Positions 1-6,878 of a stretch of 8,164 nt of DNA are shown one piece after another (the first letter of the stretch is position 1; each line of letters begins with the position of its first letter). The notes below the pieces were generated by a model. It saw only the letters and a program-made list of their open reading frames with translations. It was not told the origin of the DNA and ran no database searches. Origin of the DNA: Bacteroidales bacterium (GTDB lineage Bacteria > Bacteroidota > Bacteroidia > Bacteroidales > UBA12077); assembly GCA_030156305.1 (NCBI GenBank), contig JASGMZ010000134.1, forward strand, positions 1-8,164, given 5' to 3'. A program made the position numbers and the translations under genes.

Positions 1-1860
1 GGTGTTGGAAAATCGGCAATTGTTGAAGGTTTAGCTTTACGAATTGTCCAACGAAGAGTTTCCCGCGTACTTTTTGATAAACGTGTAATCACATTAGATT
101 TAGCTTCCATTGTTGCCGGAACAAAATATCGCGGACAATTTGAAGAACGAATGAAAGCCATATTAAATGAGCTTTCTAAATCAACCAATATAATTTTATT
201 TATTGATGAAATTCATACCATAGTCGGTGCCGGTGGAGCAACAGGTTCGCTGGATGCTGCGAATATGTTAAAGCCAGCCCTTGCTCGTGGCGAAATTCAA
301 TGTGTCGGAGCTACTACCCTGGATGAATATCGTCAGCATATCGAAAAAGATGGCGCTTTAGAACGCCGTTTCCAGAAAGTGATGGTAGACCCAACTTCGG
401 AAGAAGAAACCATTGAAATCCTGCATAATATCAAAGAAAGATATGAAGAACACCATCACGTAAACTATACCGATGATGCTATTGAAGCATGTGTAAAGTT
501 AACTATGCGTTATATCAGCGACCGTCATTTACCCGATAAAGCTATTGATGCACTGGATGAATCAGGGTCTCGTGTACATATTTCGAATATTGTAGTTCCT
601 AATCGTATTATAGAACTGGAAAAACAGATCGAAAATATTCGAAATGAAAAAATAGCTGCCGTAAAAAATCAGAATTTTGAAAAAGCCGCAAGTTTTAGGG
701 ATACAGAAAAAAAATTAATCGATAATCTTGAACAAGAGAAAGACAACTGGGAGAAAGAACTCATTAAAAACAGAGAAAGAGTTTCTGAAGAAGAAGTGGC
801 CGAGGTGGTAGCCATGATGACCGGAGTTCCTGTACAGCGTATAGCACAAGCCGAAGGTGCCCGATTAATGAAGATGGGCGACGAATTGAAGAAAAATGTG
901 ATTGGACAGGATGAAGCAATTGGCAAAATTGTTAAATCGATTCAACGTAACCGTGCAGGGCTAAAAGATCCTAATAAACCTATTGGTTCGTTTATTTTCT
1001 TAGGCCCTACTGGTGTGGGAAAAACACAATTAGCCAAAATTCTTGCCCTTTATCTGTTCGACAGTGTGGATAACCTGATTCGTATGGATATGAGCGAATA
1101 TATGGAGAAATTTTCGGTATCAAGATTAGTTGGAGCTCCTCCGGGATACATAGGTTACGAAGAAGGCGGACAATTAACAGAAAAAGTACGTAGAAAACCG
1201 TATTCTGTTATATTACTTGACGAGATAGAAAAAGCCCATCCGGATGTTTTCCATCTATTATTACAGGTATTAGATGAAGGACAGCTAACGGATAGTCTTG
1301 GAAGAAGAGTGGATTTCAGGAATACAATTATTATCATGACATCGAATATTGGAAGCCGCCAAATTAAAGATTTTGGGCAGGGCGTTGGTTTTTCTACCAG
1401 GGCAAAACAAGAATCAGCAAGCAATTATACAAAAAGTGTAATACAAAATGCTTTGAAACGCTCCTTTGCACCCGAATTCTTAAACCGACTGGATGATGTG
1501 GTTATTTTTAATTCGCTTACAAAAGAGGATATCTATAAAATTATTGATATTGAACTAAGAGGACTTTATCAACGGGTTGATAACCTTGGTTATTCGGTTG
1601 AAATTAGTAAAGATGCTAAGGATTATATCACAGAAAAAGGATTTGATGTGAACTTTGGAGCAAGGCCATTAAAACGTGCTATACAGAAATATCTTGAAGA
1701 CCCAATGGCGGAGGTGATTATCAAAACATCCATTAAAGAAGGTGAAATACTGAAAGTTGATTATAATAAAGAAAAGGATGAAATAGTAATTACCACTACT
1801 CCTGGCGGCAAAAAATTACCAAAAGTAAAACCCAAAGATAAACAACAAAAAAAGAACTAA
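1..1860 (+). CDS. clpC: ATP-dependent Clp protease ATP-binding subunit ClpC (5'-truncated by window edge)
   Basis: AAA+ unfoldase that unfolds substrates and feeds them into the ClpP protease in the cytoplasm. The reading frame is open from base 1, so the N-terminal Clp-N repeat domain and the start lie outside the window; 619 residues remain. Numbering from base 1: the end of the first Walker A motif (GVGKS, residues 1-5), first Walker B (DE at 69-70), arginine finger pair ERR around 121-123, and a UVR-type coiled middle segment at about 204-240 (FEKAASFRDTEKKL). The second ATPase domain follows, with GPTGVGKT at 335-342, Walker B DE at 407-408, sensor-1 Asn 449, arginine finger Arg496 (FLNRLDD) and sensor-2 GAR at 553-555. 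A VGF tripeptide at 462-464 fits the ClpP-docking loop. The short UVR middle domain separates ClpC from ClpB, which has a long M-domain, and from ClpA, which lacks UVR. The C-terminus is a lysine-rich tail. A terminator follows, and tpx downstream looks separately transcribed. Confidence 0.95.
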   Translation, partial: GVGKSAIVEGLALRIVQRRVSRVLFDKRVITLDLASIVAGTKYRGQFEERMKAILNELSKSTNIILFIDEIHTIVGAGGATGSLDAANMLKPALARGEIQCVGATTLDEYRQHIEKDGALERRFQKVMVDPTSEEETIEILHNIKERYEEHHHVNYTDDAIEACVKLTMRYISDRHLPDKAIDALDESGSRVHISNIVVPNRIIELEKQIENIRNEKIAAVKNQNFEKAASFRDTEKKLIDNLEQEKDNWEKELIKNRERVSEEEVAEVVAMMTGVPVQRIAQAEGARLMKMGDELKKNVIGQDEAIGKIVKSIQRNRAGLKDPNKPIGSFIFLGPTGVGKTQLAKILALYLFDSVDNLIRMDMSEYMEKFSVSRLVGAPPGYIGYEEGGQLTEKVRRKPYSVILLDEIEKAHPDVFHLLLQVLDEGQLTDSLGRRVDFRNTIIIMTSNIGSRQIKDFGQGVGFSTRAKQESASNYTKSVIQNALKRSFAPEFLNRLDDVVIFNSLTKEDIYKIIDIELRGLYQRVDNLGYSVEISKDAKDYITEKGFDVNFGARPLKRAIQKYLEDPMAEVIIKTSIKEGEILKVDYNKEKDEIVITTTPGGKKLPKVKPKDKQQKKN

Positions 1861-1871
1861 ACGTTGTAAAC

Positions 1872-1910
1872 AAAGCCTTACTTTTATTGTTATAAAATAA
1901 GGCTTTTCTT
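1872..1910 (+). terminator. Rho-independent terminator after clpC
   Basis: The arms AAAGCCTTA (1872-1880) and TAAGGCTTT (1898-1906) pair perfectly. Inside them TTTTAT (1882-1887) pairs with ATAAAA (1892-1897) around a TGTT loop, leaving one bulged C at 1881. The downstream arm runs into a short T-rich stretch (TTTTCTT). It begins 11 bases after the clpC stop and ends before tpx, so it should end the clpC transcript. Confidence 0.8.
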
Positions 1911-1932
1911 AATTAATAAAAATACTATAACC

Positions 1933-2448
1933 ATGGAAAAAAATAAAAATAAAGTAACATTTCAAGGCAATCCGGTAACTTTGCTGGGAAAAGAAACAAA
2001 AGTAAATGACAAAGCCGTAGATTTCAAGGTTTTAAATAATAACCTCGAATCGGTAAAACTCTCTGATTTTGACGGGAAAGTAAAAATTTTATCCTTATTC
2101 CCTTCTATTGATACCGGTGTGTGCTCAAAGCAAAATCATGTTTTTAATGAAAAAGCAGCAAATTTAAGCAAGGATATAGTTATCCTCGCTATTTCTAATG
2201 ATCTGCCTTTTGCATTGAAAAGATTTTGTGGTGCTGAAGGTATCGATAATCTTATCACTTTATCCGATCATAAAGATTTAGATTTTTCATCAAAATATGG
2301 TTTTTTAATTGAAGAATTGAGGTTAATCGCCCGTGGAGTCATTGTTATCGATAAAAATAATATCGTTAAATATGTGGAATATGTTCCTGAAATTGGAGAA
2401 GAACCCGATTATGAGTCGGCTATAAATGCGGCAAAATCATTAGTTTAA
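1933..2448 (+). CDS. tpx: Thiol peroxidase Tpx (atypical 2-Cys peroxiredoxin)
   Basis: Periplasmic or cytoplasmic thioredoxin-dependent peroxidase that reduces hydrogen peroxide and alkyl hydroperoxides; no signal peptide is visible, so a cytoplasmic location is more likely here. The protein has 171 residues, close to the usual length of about 165-170. The peroxidatic cysteine is Cys64 in DTGVC, with the conserved Thr61. The resolving cysteine is Cys99 in LPFALKRFCGAEG, the hallmark that separates Tpx from BCP/PrxQ and AhpC. Arg134 (LIARGVIVID) matches the active-site arginine of the family. The N-terminus TFQGNPVTLLG is also Tpx-typical. The ATG at 1933 follows an A/T-rich leader with no Shine-Dalgarno sequence, as usual in Bacteroidota. 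It lies between two terminators and so appears monocistronic. I see no clear TAnnTTTG promoter in the short gap upstream. Confidence 0.96.
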   Translation: MEKNKNKVTFQGNPVTLLGKETKVNDKAVDFKVLNNNLESVKLSDFDGKVKILSLFPSIDTGVCSKQNHVFNEKAANLSKDIVILAISNDLPFALKRFCGAEGIDNLITLSDHKDLDFSSKYGFLIEELRLIARGVIVIDKNNIVKYVEYVPEIGEEPDYESAINAAKSLV

Positions 2449-2468
2449 TATAAATTTTCGATTTTTAC

Positions 2469-2507
2469 AAGCCATAAAGTGAGTACAAACTTTGTGGCTT
2501 TTTTTAT
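2469..2507 (+). terminator. Rho-independent terminator after tpx
   Basis: A 12-bp stem is formed by AAGCCATAAAGT (2469-2480) and ACTTTGTGGCTT (2489-2500), with one G-U pair and an 8-base loop, followed by a T run on the + strand. On the - strand the hairpin is not followed by a T run, so it should work mainly for tpx. Its T tract reaches the rimO stop codon (2504-2506). Confidence 0.85.
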
Positions 2508-3814
2508 TTAAGTATTTCACCATAAAGGTCAAAATCTTCGGATTTTATAATTTTAACCGTATAAAATGAACCGACTTTTAATTTTTGGTTAGCGGCATTT
2601 ATAATAACTTCATTATCTACTTCAGGCGAATCATATTCAGTACGTCCAATATAATACACCCCCTCTTTTCTATCCATTAAAACTTTAAATAATTCTCCTA
2701 TCTTATTTTTATTCAATTGATTAGATATATCTTGTTGAACCGCCATTAGCTCATCCATTCGTGCCTGTTTTACCGAAAAAGGGATATCATCTTTATAATG
2801 CTTTGCTGACCAGGTATTTTCTTCTTCAGAATAAGTAAAAACTCCAAGACGTTCGAATTTAGCAAACTTTACAAATTCCAATAATTCGTTAAAATCTTCA
2901 TCTGTTTCACCGGGATGCCCAACGAGCAATGTAGTTCTAAGGGCTATATCAGGGACTTCATTTCTAATTTTTGCAATTAATTTATAAGTATCTTCTTTAG
3001 TATGCCCTCTCCGCATCATTTTTAACAGCTTATCGCTGATATGTTGTACAGGGATATCTAAATATTTGCAAATATTTTTACGGCTTTGCATCAGGCTTAA
3101 CACATCATTGGGAAACAGCGCTGGAAATGCATAATGTAAACGCAACCACTGAAGCCCTTTTATCGATGAAAGCCGGTCAACCAATTCGGCCAGTTTGGAG
3201 GTTTTGTATAAATCATATCCATAATAGGATAAATCCTGGGCAATAAGAATTATTTCTTTTGCTCCGTTTTTCACTAACCGTTTCGCTTCTTCCTCAATAT
3301 TTTCAATAGGCCTGGACTTATGGTTTCCTTTGATAAGAGGAATGGCACAAAAAGAACATTTACGGCCACATCCTTCCGATATTTTTAAATATGCATAATG
3401 TTTAGGAGTAGTAACCAAACGTTCACCTACTAAATCATATTTATATTGTCCGCCGATAAATTCAATTAACTCTTTTTGTTCAAAAACACCAAAATAACGG
3501 TCAACCGAAGGAATTTCTTTTTCTAATTCAACCCTATATCTTTCTGACAGGCAGCCAAAAACAATTATTTTTTCGATTTTATGTTGTTTTTTTAATGCTT
3601 CAAATTGAAGAATCATTTCAATCGACTCTTTTTTGGCATCGTTAATAAACCCACAGGTGTTAATGATTACAATTTCAGCGGTTTGGTTTGAGTTATGTTT
3701 TACCGAAAAACCGTTTGAAACTAATTGTTTCATTACATATTCGGAGTCGACCAGGTTTTTTGAACAGCCTAATGTAATAATATTAACTTGCTTAATCTTC
3801 TGTTTTGTTTTCAT
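2504..3814 (-). CDS. rimO: Ribosomal protein S12 methylthiotransferase RimO
   Basis: Radical-SAM enzyme that adds a methylthio group to the conserved aspartate (Asp88/89) of ribosomal protein uS12. From the ATG at 3814 it has 436 residues, normal for RimO. The N-terminal UPF0004 domain carries the three cysteines for the auxiliary [4Fe-4S] cluster: Cys17 (TLGCSKNLVDSE), Cys54 (NTCGF) and Cys88 (GCLSERY). The radical-SAM motif CxxxCxxC is Cys149, Cys153 and Cys156 (EGCGRKCSFCAIP). A TRAM-like domain occupies about the last 65 residues. TLGCSKNxVDSE and the SAM-motif context fit RimO rather than MiaB or MtaB. A TTG one codon upstream (3817) extends the frame by one residue, but the ATG is the better start. 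It lies 37 bp downstream of ftsY with no terminator between, so the two are probably co-transcribed. Confidence 0.96.
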   Translation of the reverse strand: MKTKQKIKQVNIITLGCSKNLVDSEYVMKQLVSNGFSVKHNSNQTAEIVIINTCGFINDAKKESIEMILQFEALKKQHKIEKIIVFGCLSERYRVELEKEIPSVDRYFGVFEQKELIEFIGGQYKYDLVGERLVTTPKHYAYLKISEGCGRKCSFCAIPLIKGNHKSRPIENIEEEAKRLVKNGAKEIILIAQDLSYYGYDLYKTSKLAELVDRLSSIKGLQWLRLHYAFPALFPNDVLSLMQSRKNICKYLDIPVQHISDKLLKMMRRGHTKEDTYKLIAKIRNEVPDIALRTTLLVGHPGETDEDFNELLEFVKFAKFERLGVFTYSEEENTWSAKHYKDDIPFSVKQARMDELMAVQQDISNQLNKNKIGELFKVLMDRKEGVYYIGRTEYDSPEVDNEVIINAANQKLKVGSFYTVKIIKSEDFDLYGEILK

Positions 3815-3851
3815 CAAAACTTTTTAAGTGTCTGTTTGGAATATATTGAAG

Positions 3852-4802
3852 TTAATCGGAAAAGAGAGAATCAACAAATTCTTTTTTATTAAAAACTTGT
3901 AAATCTTCCATTCTTTCACCAATGCCAATATATTTTACCGGAATTTTAAACTGGTCTGAGATACCAATTACTACGCCACCTTTAGCCGTTCCATCCAATT
4001 TTGTTAAAGCTAAAGCAGTAACGTCTGTTGCATGGGTAAACTGTTTAGCCTGCTCAAAGGCATTCTGGCCTGTAGAACCATCTAAGATTAATAAAATTTC
4101 ATGGGGTGCTCCCTCTACAACTCTATTCATCACCTTTTTTATTTTAGATAGCTCATTCATCAGGTTTATTTTGTTATGTAATCTTCCAGCAGTATCAATA
4201 ATAACTACATCAGCATCGTTCGATTTAGCAGAAGATAATGCATCAAAAGCAACAGAGGCTGGATCGGAACCCATTTTTTGCTTTACAATCGGTACACCAA
4301 CTCTTTCGGCCCAAATGGTGAGCTGATCCACAGCAGCAGCCCGAAAAGTATCTGCAGCGCCAAGATAAACTTTCTTTCCCATATTTTTAAATTGATAGGC
4401 CAGCTTTCCAATAGTTGTAGTTTTTCCAACTCCGTTAACGCCAACAACCATAATAACATAGGGCTTATTATTTGAACTAAAGGATAATTCGATATCGGAA
4501 GAATTATTTTCTTCCAATAGCGCAGCGATCTCTTCTTTTAAAATATTATTCAACTCCTCAGTACCGAGATATTTATCCCGAGATACTCGATTTTCAATTC
4601 GTTCAATAATTTTCAGGGTAGTATCCACGCCTACATCGGATGTTATGAGCACCTCTTCCAAATTATCTAATACTTCATCATCGACTTTTGTTTTTCCGAT
4701 AACAGCACGTGACAATTTTTTTAAAACATTTTCTTTTGTTTTTTCTAATCCTTTATCTAATGTTTTTTTCTTTTCTTTCGAGAATATTCCAAATGTACTC
4801 AT
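3852..4802 (-). CDS. ftsY: Signal recognition particle receptor FtsY
   Basis: SRP-type GTPase that receives SRP-bound translating ribosomes at the inner membrane and hands them to the Sec translocon. It has 316 residues: a short basic N-terminus, a helical N domain (to about residue 105) and the G domain. The GTPase motifs are all present: G1 GVNGVGKTTT (121-130), G2 DTFRAAAVDQL (151-161), G3 DTAGR (203-207), G4 TKLDGTAKGG (267-276) and the closing GIGERMEDLQVF (293-304). The G2 sequence and the absence of a methionine-rich M domain separate it from Ffh. It lacks the long acidic A domain of E. coli FtsY; membrane contact would rely on the lysine-rich amphipathic start, which is my inference. 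The ATG at 4802 follows an A-rich leader without a Shine-Dalgarno sequence. It sits between the ribosomal-protein operon and rimO, and a terminator upstream suggests it has its own promoter, which I could not locate. Confidence 0.97.
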   Translation of the reverse strand: MSTFGIFSKEKKKTLDKGLEKTKENVLKKLSRAVIGKTKVDDEVLDNLEEVLITSDVGVDTTLKIIERIENRVSRDKYLGTEELNNILKEEIAALLEENNSSDIELSFSSNNKPYVIMVVGVNGVGKTTTIGKLAYQFKNMGKKVYLGAADTFRAAAVDQLTIWAERVGVPIVKQKMGSDPASVAFDALSSAKSNDADVVIIDTAGRLHNKINLMNELSKIKKVMNRVVEGAPHEILLILDGSTGQNAFEQAKQFTHATDVTALALTKLDGTAKGGVVIGISDQFKIPVKYIGIGERMEDLQVFNKKEFVDSLFSD

Positions 4803-4873
4803 AGGTTTGTTGTTTTCTAAATTAATGTATATCAGGTGGTAAATTTAATACAATTTGGACAAATGGCAGAAAT

Positions 4874-4910
4874 AAAAAAGGCTTTCTTTTGAGGAAAGAA
4901 AGCCTTTTTT
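4874..4910 (-). terminator. Symmetric Rho-independent terminator ending the rpmB-rpmG-DUF4295 operon
   Basis: A perfect 16-bp stem: AAAAAAGGCTTTCTTT (4874-4889) pairs with AAAGAAAGCCTTTTTT (4895-4910) around a 5-base loop. Six A:T pairs at the base give a T run on either strand, so the element could work in both directions. In this context only the - strand carries an approaching transcript. It begins about 20 bases after the DUF4295 stop and lies about 70 bases before the ftsY start, separating the two transcription units. Confidence 0.88.
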
Positions 4911-4929
4911 ATTGGTAATATCTTCAGGT

Positions 4930-5082
4930 TTATTTCTTTGCAAAGAAATCTTTTATTTTTTCGTTATTTACCATTTCTTCAACATACTGGTAACTGCCTT
5001 TTTCGGTTTTAACCATTTTAATGCATTTGGTTAAATGTCGTCCAGCTCCTGTTTGTAGTGTTGCAACTGCTTTTTTTGCCAT
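4930..5082 (-). CDS. DUF4295 family small basic protein, probable Bacteroidota-specific ribosomal protein (bL38)
   Basis: A 50-residue basic protein starting MAKKAVATLQTGAGRH and ending EKIKDFFAKK. The start, the central IKMVKTEKGSYQYVEEMV segment and the KDFF end match the DUF4295 family as I remember it. That family is found almost only in Bacteroidota and is encoded directly after rpmG. From memory, a protein of this family was seen in the Flavobacterium johnsoniae ribosome structure and named bL38; I am fairly but not fully sure of that name. The sequence itself shows a high lysine content, no cysteine pairs for zinc binding (only Cys20), and a position 7 bp behind rpmG, all in keeping with a ribosomal protein. 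No Shine-Dalgarno sequence precedes the ATG (ATTGAATT leader). Translation may be coupled to rpmG. Confidence 0.88.
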   Translation of the reverse strand: MAKKAVATLQTGAGRHLTKCIKMVKTEKGSYQYVEEMVNNEKIKDFFAKK

Positions 5083-5089
5083 AATTCAA

Positions 5090-5272
5090 TTATTTTATTT
5101 CTTTATGAACGGTTACTTTTTTTAATATTGGATTATATTTTTTAAGTTCCAGTCTTTCCGTTGTATTCTTTTTATTCTTTGTTGTGATATATCTTGAAGT
5201 TCCTGGTAGGCCTGAATCTTTATGTTCTGTACATTCTAAAATAACCTGTACTCTGTTTCCTTTTTTTGCCAT
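5090..5272 (-). CDS. rpmG: Large-subunit ribosomal protein bL33
   Basis: A small basic protein of the 50S subunit near the E site. It has 60 residues, slightly longer than the E. coli form (55). The sequence MAKKGNRVQVILECTEHK, the RYITTKNKKNTTERLELKKYNP core and the basic end are typical. The two CxxC zinc pairs of zinc-binding bL33 paralogs are absent (only Cys14 is seen), so this is the zinc-independent form. It is the second gene of the operon, 16 bp after rpmB and 7 bp before the DUF4295 gene. Unlike its neighbours, it is preceded by a strong Shine-Dalgarno-like sequence (separate entry), which supports the start at 5272. Confidence 0.96.
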   Translation of the reverse strand: MAKKGNRVQVILECTEHKDSGLPGTSRYITTKNKKNTTERLELKKYNPILKKVTVHKEIK

Positions 5273-5277
5273 GATTA

Positions 5278-5285
5278 CACCCCCT
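5278..5285 (-). promoter_or_regulatory. Strong Shine-Dalgarno-like site before rpmG
   Basis: On the - strand the rpmB-rpmG gap reads AGGGGGTG, then TAATC, then the rpmG ATG. This matches AGGAGGTG at seven of eight positions, and the remaining G can wobble-pair with U of the 16S anti-Shine-Dalgarno. Spacing is near the usual optimum. None of the seven other start sites in the window has anything similar; they are A/T-rich. Confidence 0.55.
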
Positions 5286-5288
5286 ATT

Positions 5289-5531
5289 TTAATACTTATT
5301 AATATAACCTTTTTCTTTCGCGTTTTCTAAGGCAGCTTTCAATCCAATTTTATTGATGGTTCGAATAGCCGAAACTGAAACTTTCAGAGTTATCCAACGG
5401 TCTTCTTCTTCAAAGTAGAATTTCTTTGTCAATAAATTTGGATAAAACTTTCGTTTAGTTCTTCTCTTTGAGTGGGAAACATGGTTCCCAACCATAACCT
5501 TTTTTCCTGTAATTTGACAGATTCGTGACAT
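5289..5531 (-). CDS. rpmB: Large-subunit ribosomal protein bL28
   Basis: A basic protein of the 50S subunit with 80 residues, the usual bacterial length being about 63-80. MSRICQITGKKVMVGNHVSHSKRRTKRKFYPNL is the bL28 signature (CQxTGKxxxxGNxVSHxxxxTKRxFxPN), and the second half (WITLKVSVSAIRTINKIGLKAAL) fits the family's C-terminal fold. It is the first gene of the three-gene operon. The ATG at 5531 is preceded by an A-rich stretch (AATTAAATAAAA) with no Shine-Dalgarno sequence, typical of highly translated Bacteroidota genes. A promoter box lies about 67 bases upstream. Confidence 0.97.
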   Translation of the reverse strand: MSRICQITGKKVMVGNHVSHSKRRTKRKFYPNLLTKKFYFEEEDRWITLKVSVSAIRTINKIGLKAALENAKEKGYINKY

Positions 5532-5597
5532 TTTTATTTAATTTTTTATCGTATGCTAAAAACAGAACGCAAAATACGTGATTTTTATTTAATTATT

Positions 5598-5605
5598 CAA
5601 ATATA
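5598..5605 (-). promoter_or_regulatory. Putative Bacteroidota-type -7 box for the rpmB operon
   Basis: The - strand reads TATATTTG, an exact match to the TAnnTTTG -7 consensus used by the primary sigma factor of Bacteroidota. It lies in the gap between cinA and rpmB and would give a leader of about 60 bases. A TTG at the matching -33 position is not clear (the sequence there is T/A-rich), which lowers confidence. Confidence 0.5.
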
Positions 5606-5637
5606 TTAACAATTATTTTTTAAAAAATATCATTTTT

Positions 5638-6876
5638 TTAACTTAATATCAATTTTTGTAACATATTAATAGCTGTTAACGATGCTCGTTGAATATTTCT
5701 ATCTCTTTGGTCTCCAAAAACAAATTTTTGGGTAATCACCTTGTCTTTACCGGCAACGGCAATCCAGGTAGTTCCTACCGGTTTTTCTTTAGAGCCTCCT
5801 GTTGGCCCTGCTATACCCGAGGTAGCAATTGAAAAATCGGTAGTAAACAATTCTAATATCCCTTTGGCCATTTCTTCAACTACTTGTTTACTTACCGCAC
5901 CATAAATTTCTATATTTCTTTTATTTACATTTAAGATATTTTCTTTTATCTCATTCGAATAAGCAATAATACCTCCTTTAAAATAGTCAGAACACCCGGG
6001 AACAGATGTAATTAATCGCCCAATATTCCCACCGGTACAACTTTCAGCAACACTAACAGTAGCCTTTTTTTCTTTTAACAATTTTCCTAAAAGCTCTTCT
6101 AACTTGTCTTCATCAAAACCACATATATAATCCGGAATAATATTTTTTAAAGCATTTACTTTATTTTCAATCTGCTCCTCGATATACTTCCTGTTTTTCC
6201 CTTTGCCGGTAATTCTTAATTTAATGACTCCGGGAGAAGGTAAATAAGCTACTGATAAATCTTTTGGAAAATTTTTCTCCCATTCTTCCAATATTTCAGC
6301 TAATTTTGATTCAGCTAGTCCCTGGATTAAAATATTTTTATGTGAAATATAAAAATTTTTGTGCCGTTTTTTTAGTTCCTCAAGAATATGGTTATTCATC
6401 ATCTCTTTCATTTCGAAAGGGACTCCAGGCAATGAAATAATGATTCTTCTATTATCTTCAAACCACATTCCGGGAGCTGTTCCAATTGAATTTTGAATCA
6501 CGGTACAATTCTCCGGAACTAATGCCTGTTGCTTGTTTCTTTCATTTAAGTCGGCGTTTCGTTTGATAACAAAGGTTTTTATTTTTTCAAGCACTTTGTT
6601 ATTCATCACTAATTTAACGTGAAAATATTCTGCAAGTGCAATTTTGGTTATATCATCATTGGTTGGGCCTAACCCTCCGGTTAATATTACTAAATTTGTA
6701 GATTTATCTACTTGCTCTAAAGCTTTAAATATAGATTCCTTTTTATCTGATATAGAAACTATTTTATGAATATCAATTCCTAAAAGATTAAGTTTATTGG
6801 CTATCCAGGCAGCATTGGTATCAACAACCTGGCCTATTAATAATTCGTCTCCTATGGTAATTATTTCAGCTTTCAT
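5638..6876 (-). CDS. cinA: CinA family nicotinamide-nucleotide amidase / competence-damage protein
   Basis: Full-length two-domain CinA of 412 residues. The N-terminal MoaB/Mog-like domain (about 1-170; MKAEIITIGDELLIGQVVDTN at the start, TGGLGPTNDDIT at 66-77, SLPGVPFEM at 148-156) is linked in other species to ADP-ribose pyrophosphatase activity. A middle segment (about 175-255) follows. The C-terminal PncC domain (about 260-412) deamidates nicotinamide mononucleotide to nicotinate mononucleotide for NAD salvage; its markers are AESCTGG (277-283), GGIIAYSNEIK (301-311) and SGIAGPTGG (353-361). Both domains look intact. The start ATG lies 2 bp after the stop of the M48 protease gene, so the two are very likely co-transcribed. 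No good terminator is visible after the stop, only an A/T-only palindrome, so some reading into rpmB is possible. A link to competence is historical and nothing here supports it. Confidence 0.95.
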   Translation of the reverse strand: MKAEIITIGDELLIGQVVDTNAAWIANKLNLLGIDIHKIVSISDKKESIFKALEQVDKSTNLVILTGGLGPTNDDITKIALAEYFHVKLVMNNKVLEKIKTFVIKRNADLNERNKQQALVPENCTVIQNSIGTAPGMWFEDNRRIIISLPGVPFEMKEMMNNHILEELKKRHKNFYISHKNILIQGLAESKLAEILEEWEKNFPKDLSVAYLPSPGVIKLRITGKGKNRKYIEEQIENKVNALKNIIPDYICGFDEDKLEELLGKLLKEKKATVSVAESCTGGNIGRLITSVPGCSDYFKGGIIAYSNEIKENILNVNKRNIEIYGAVSKQVVEEMAKGILELFTTDFSIATSGIAGPTGGSKEKPVGTTWIAVAGKDKVITQKFVFGDQRDRNIQRASLTAINMLQKLILS

Positions 6877-6878
6877 AA

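Noticed and set aside
669..1424. Open frames on the - strand (669-926 and 1155-1424) inside clpC
   Set aside because: They lie wholly within the clearly coding clpC frame and their translations resemble no family; they are antisense shadows.
3815..3817. TTG codon as an alternative rimO start
   Set aside because: It adds a single residue before an ATG; the ATG at 3814 is the simpler start and no ribosome-binding signal favours the TTG.
3633..4842. Open frames on the + strand within rimO and ftsY (3633-3827, 3922-4326, 4278-4475, 4645-4842)
   Set aside because: They overlap conserved motif-bearing genes on the other strand, and no recognisable protein or plausible start context is seen.
4803..4873. 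Possible ftsY promoter (TAAATTTA or TAATTTAG on the - strand)
   Set aside because: Each has one mismatch to TAnnTTTG, and no TTG lies at a suitable distance; A/T-rich sequence makes such matches likely by chance.
5070..5272. Identical stretch of about 13 bases at the starts of rpmG and the DUF4295 gene, considered as a repeat
   Set aside because: It encodes the common MAKK start of small ribosomal proteins with A-rich codons; shared amino acids explain it.
5606..5637. A/T-only palindrome (ATTTTTTAAAAAAT type) after cinA as a terminator
   Set aside because: The stem has no G:C pairs and would be unstable; I do not count it as a supported terminator.
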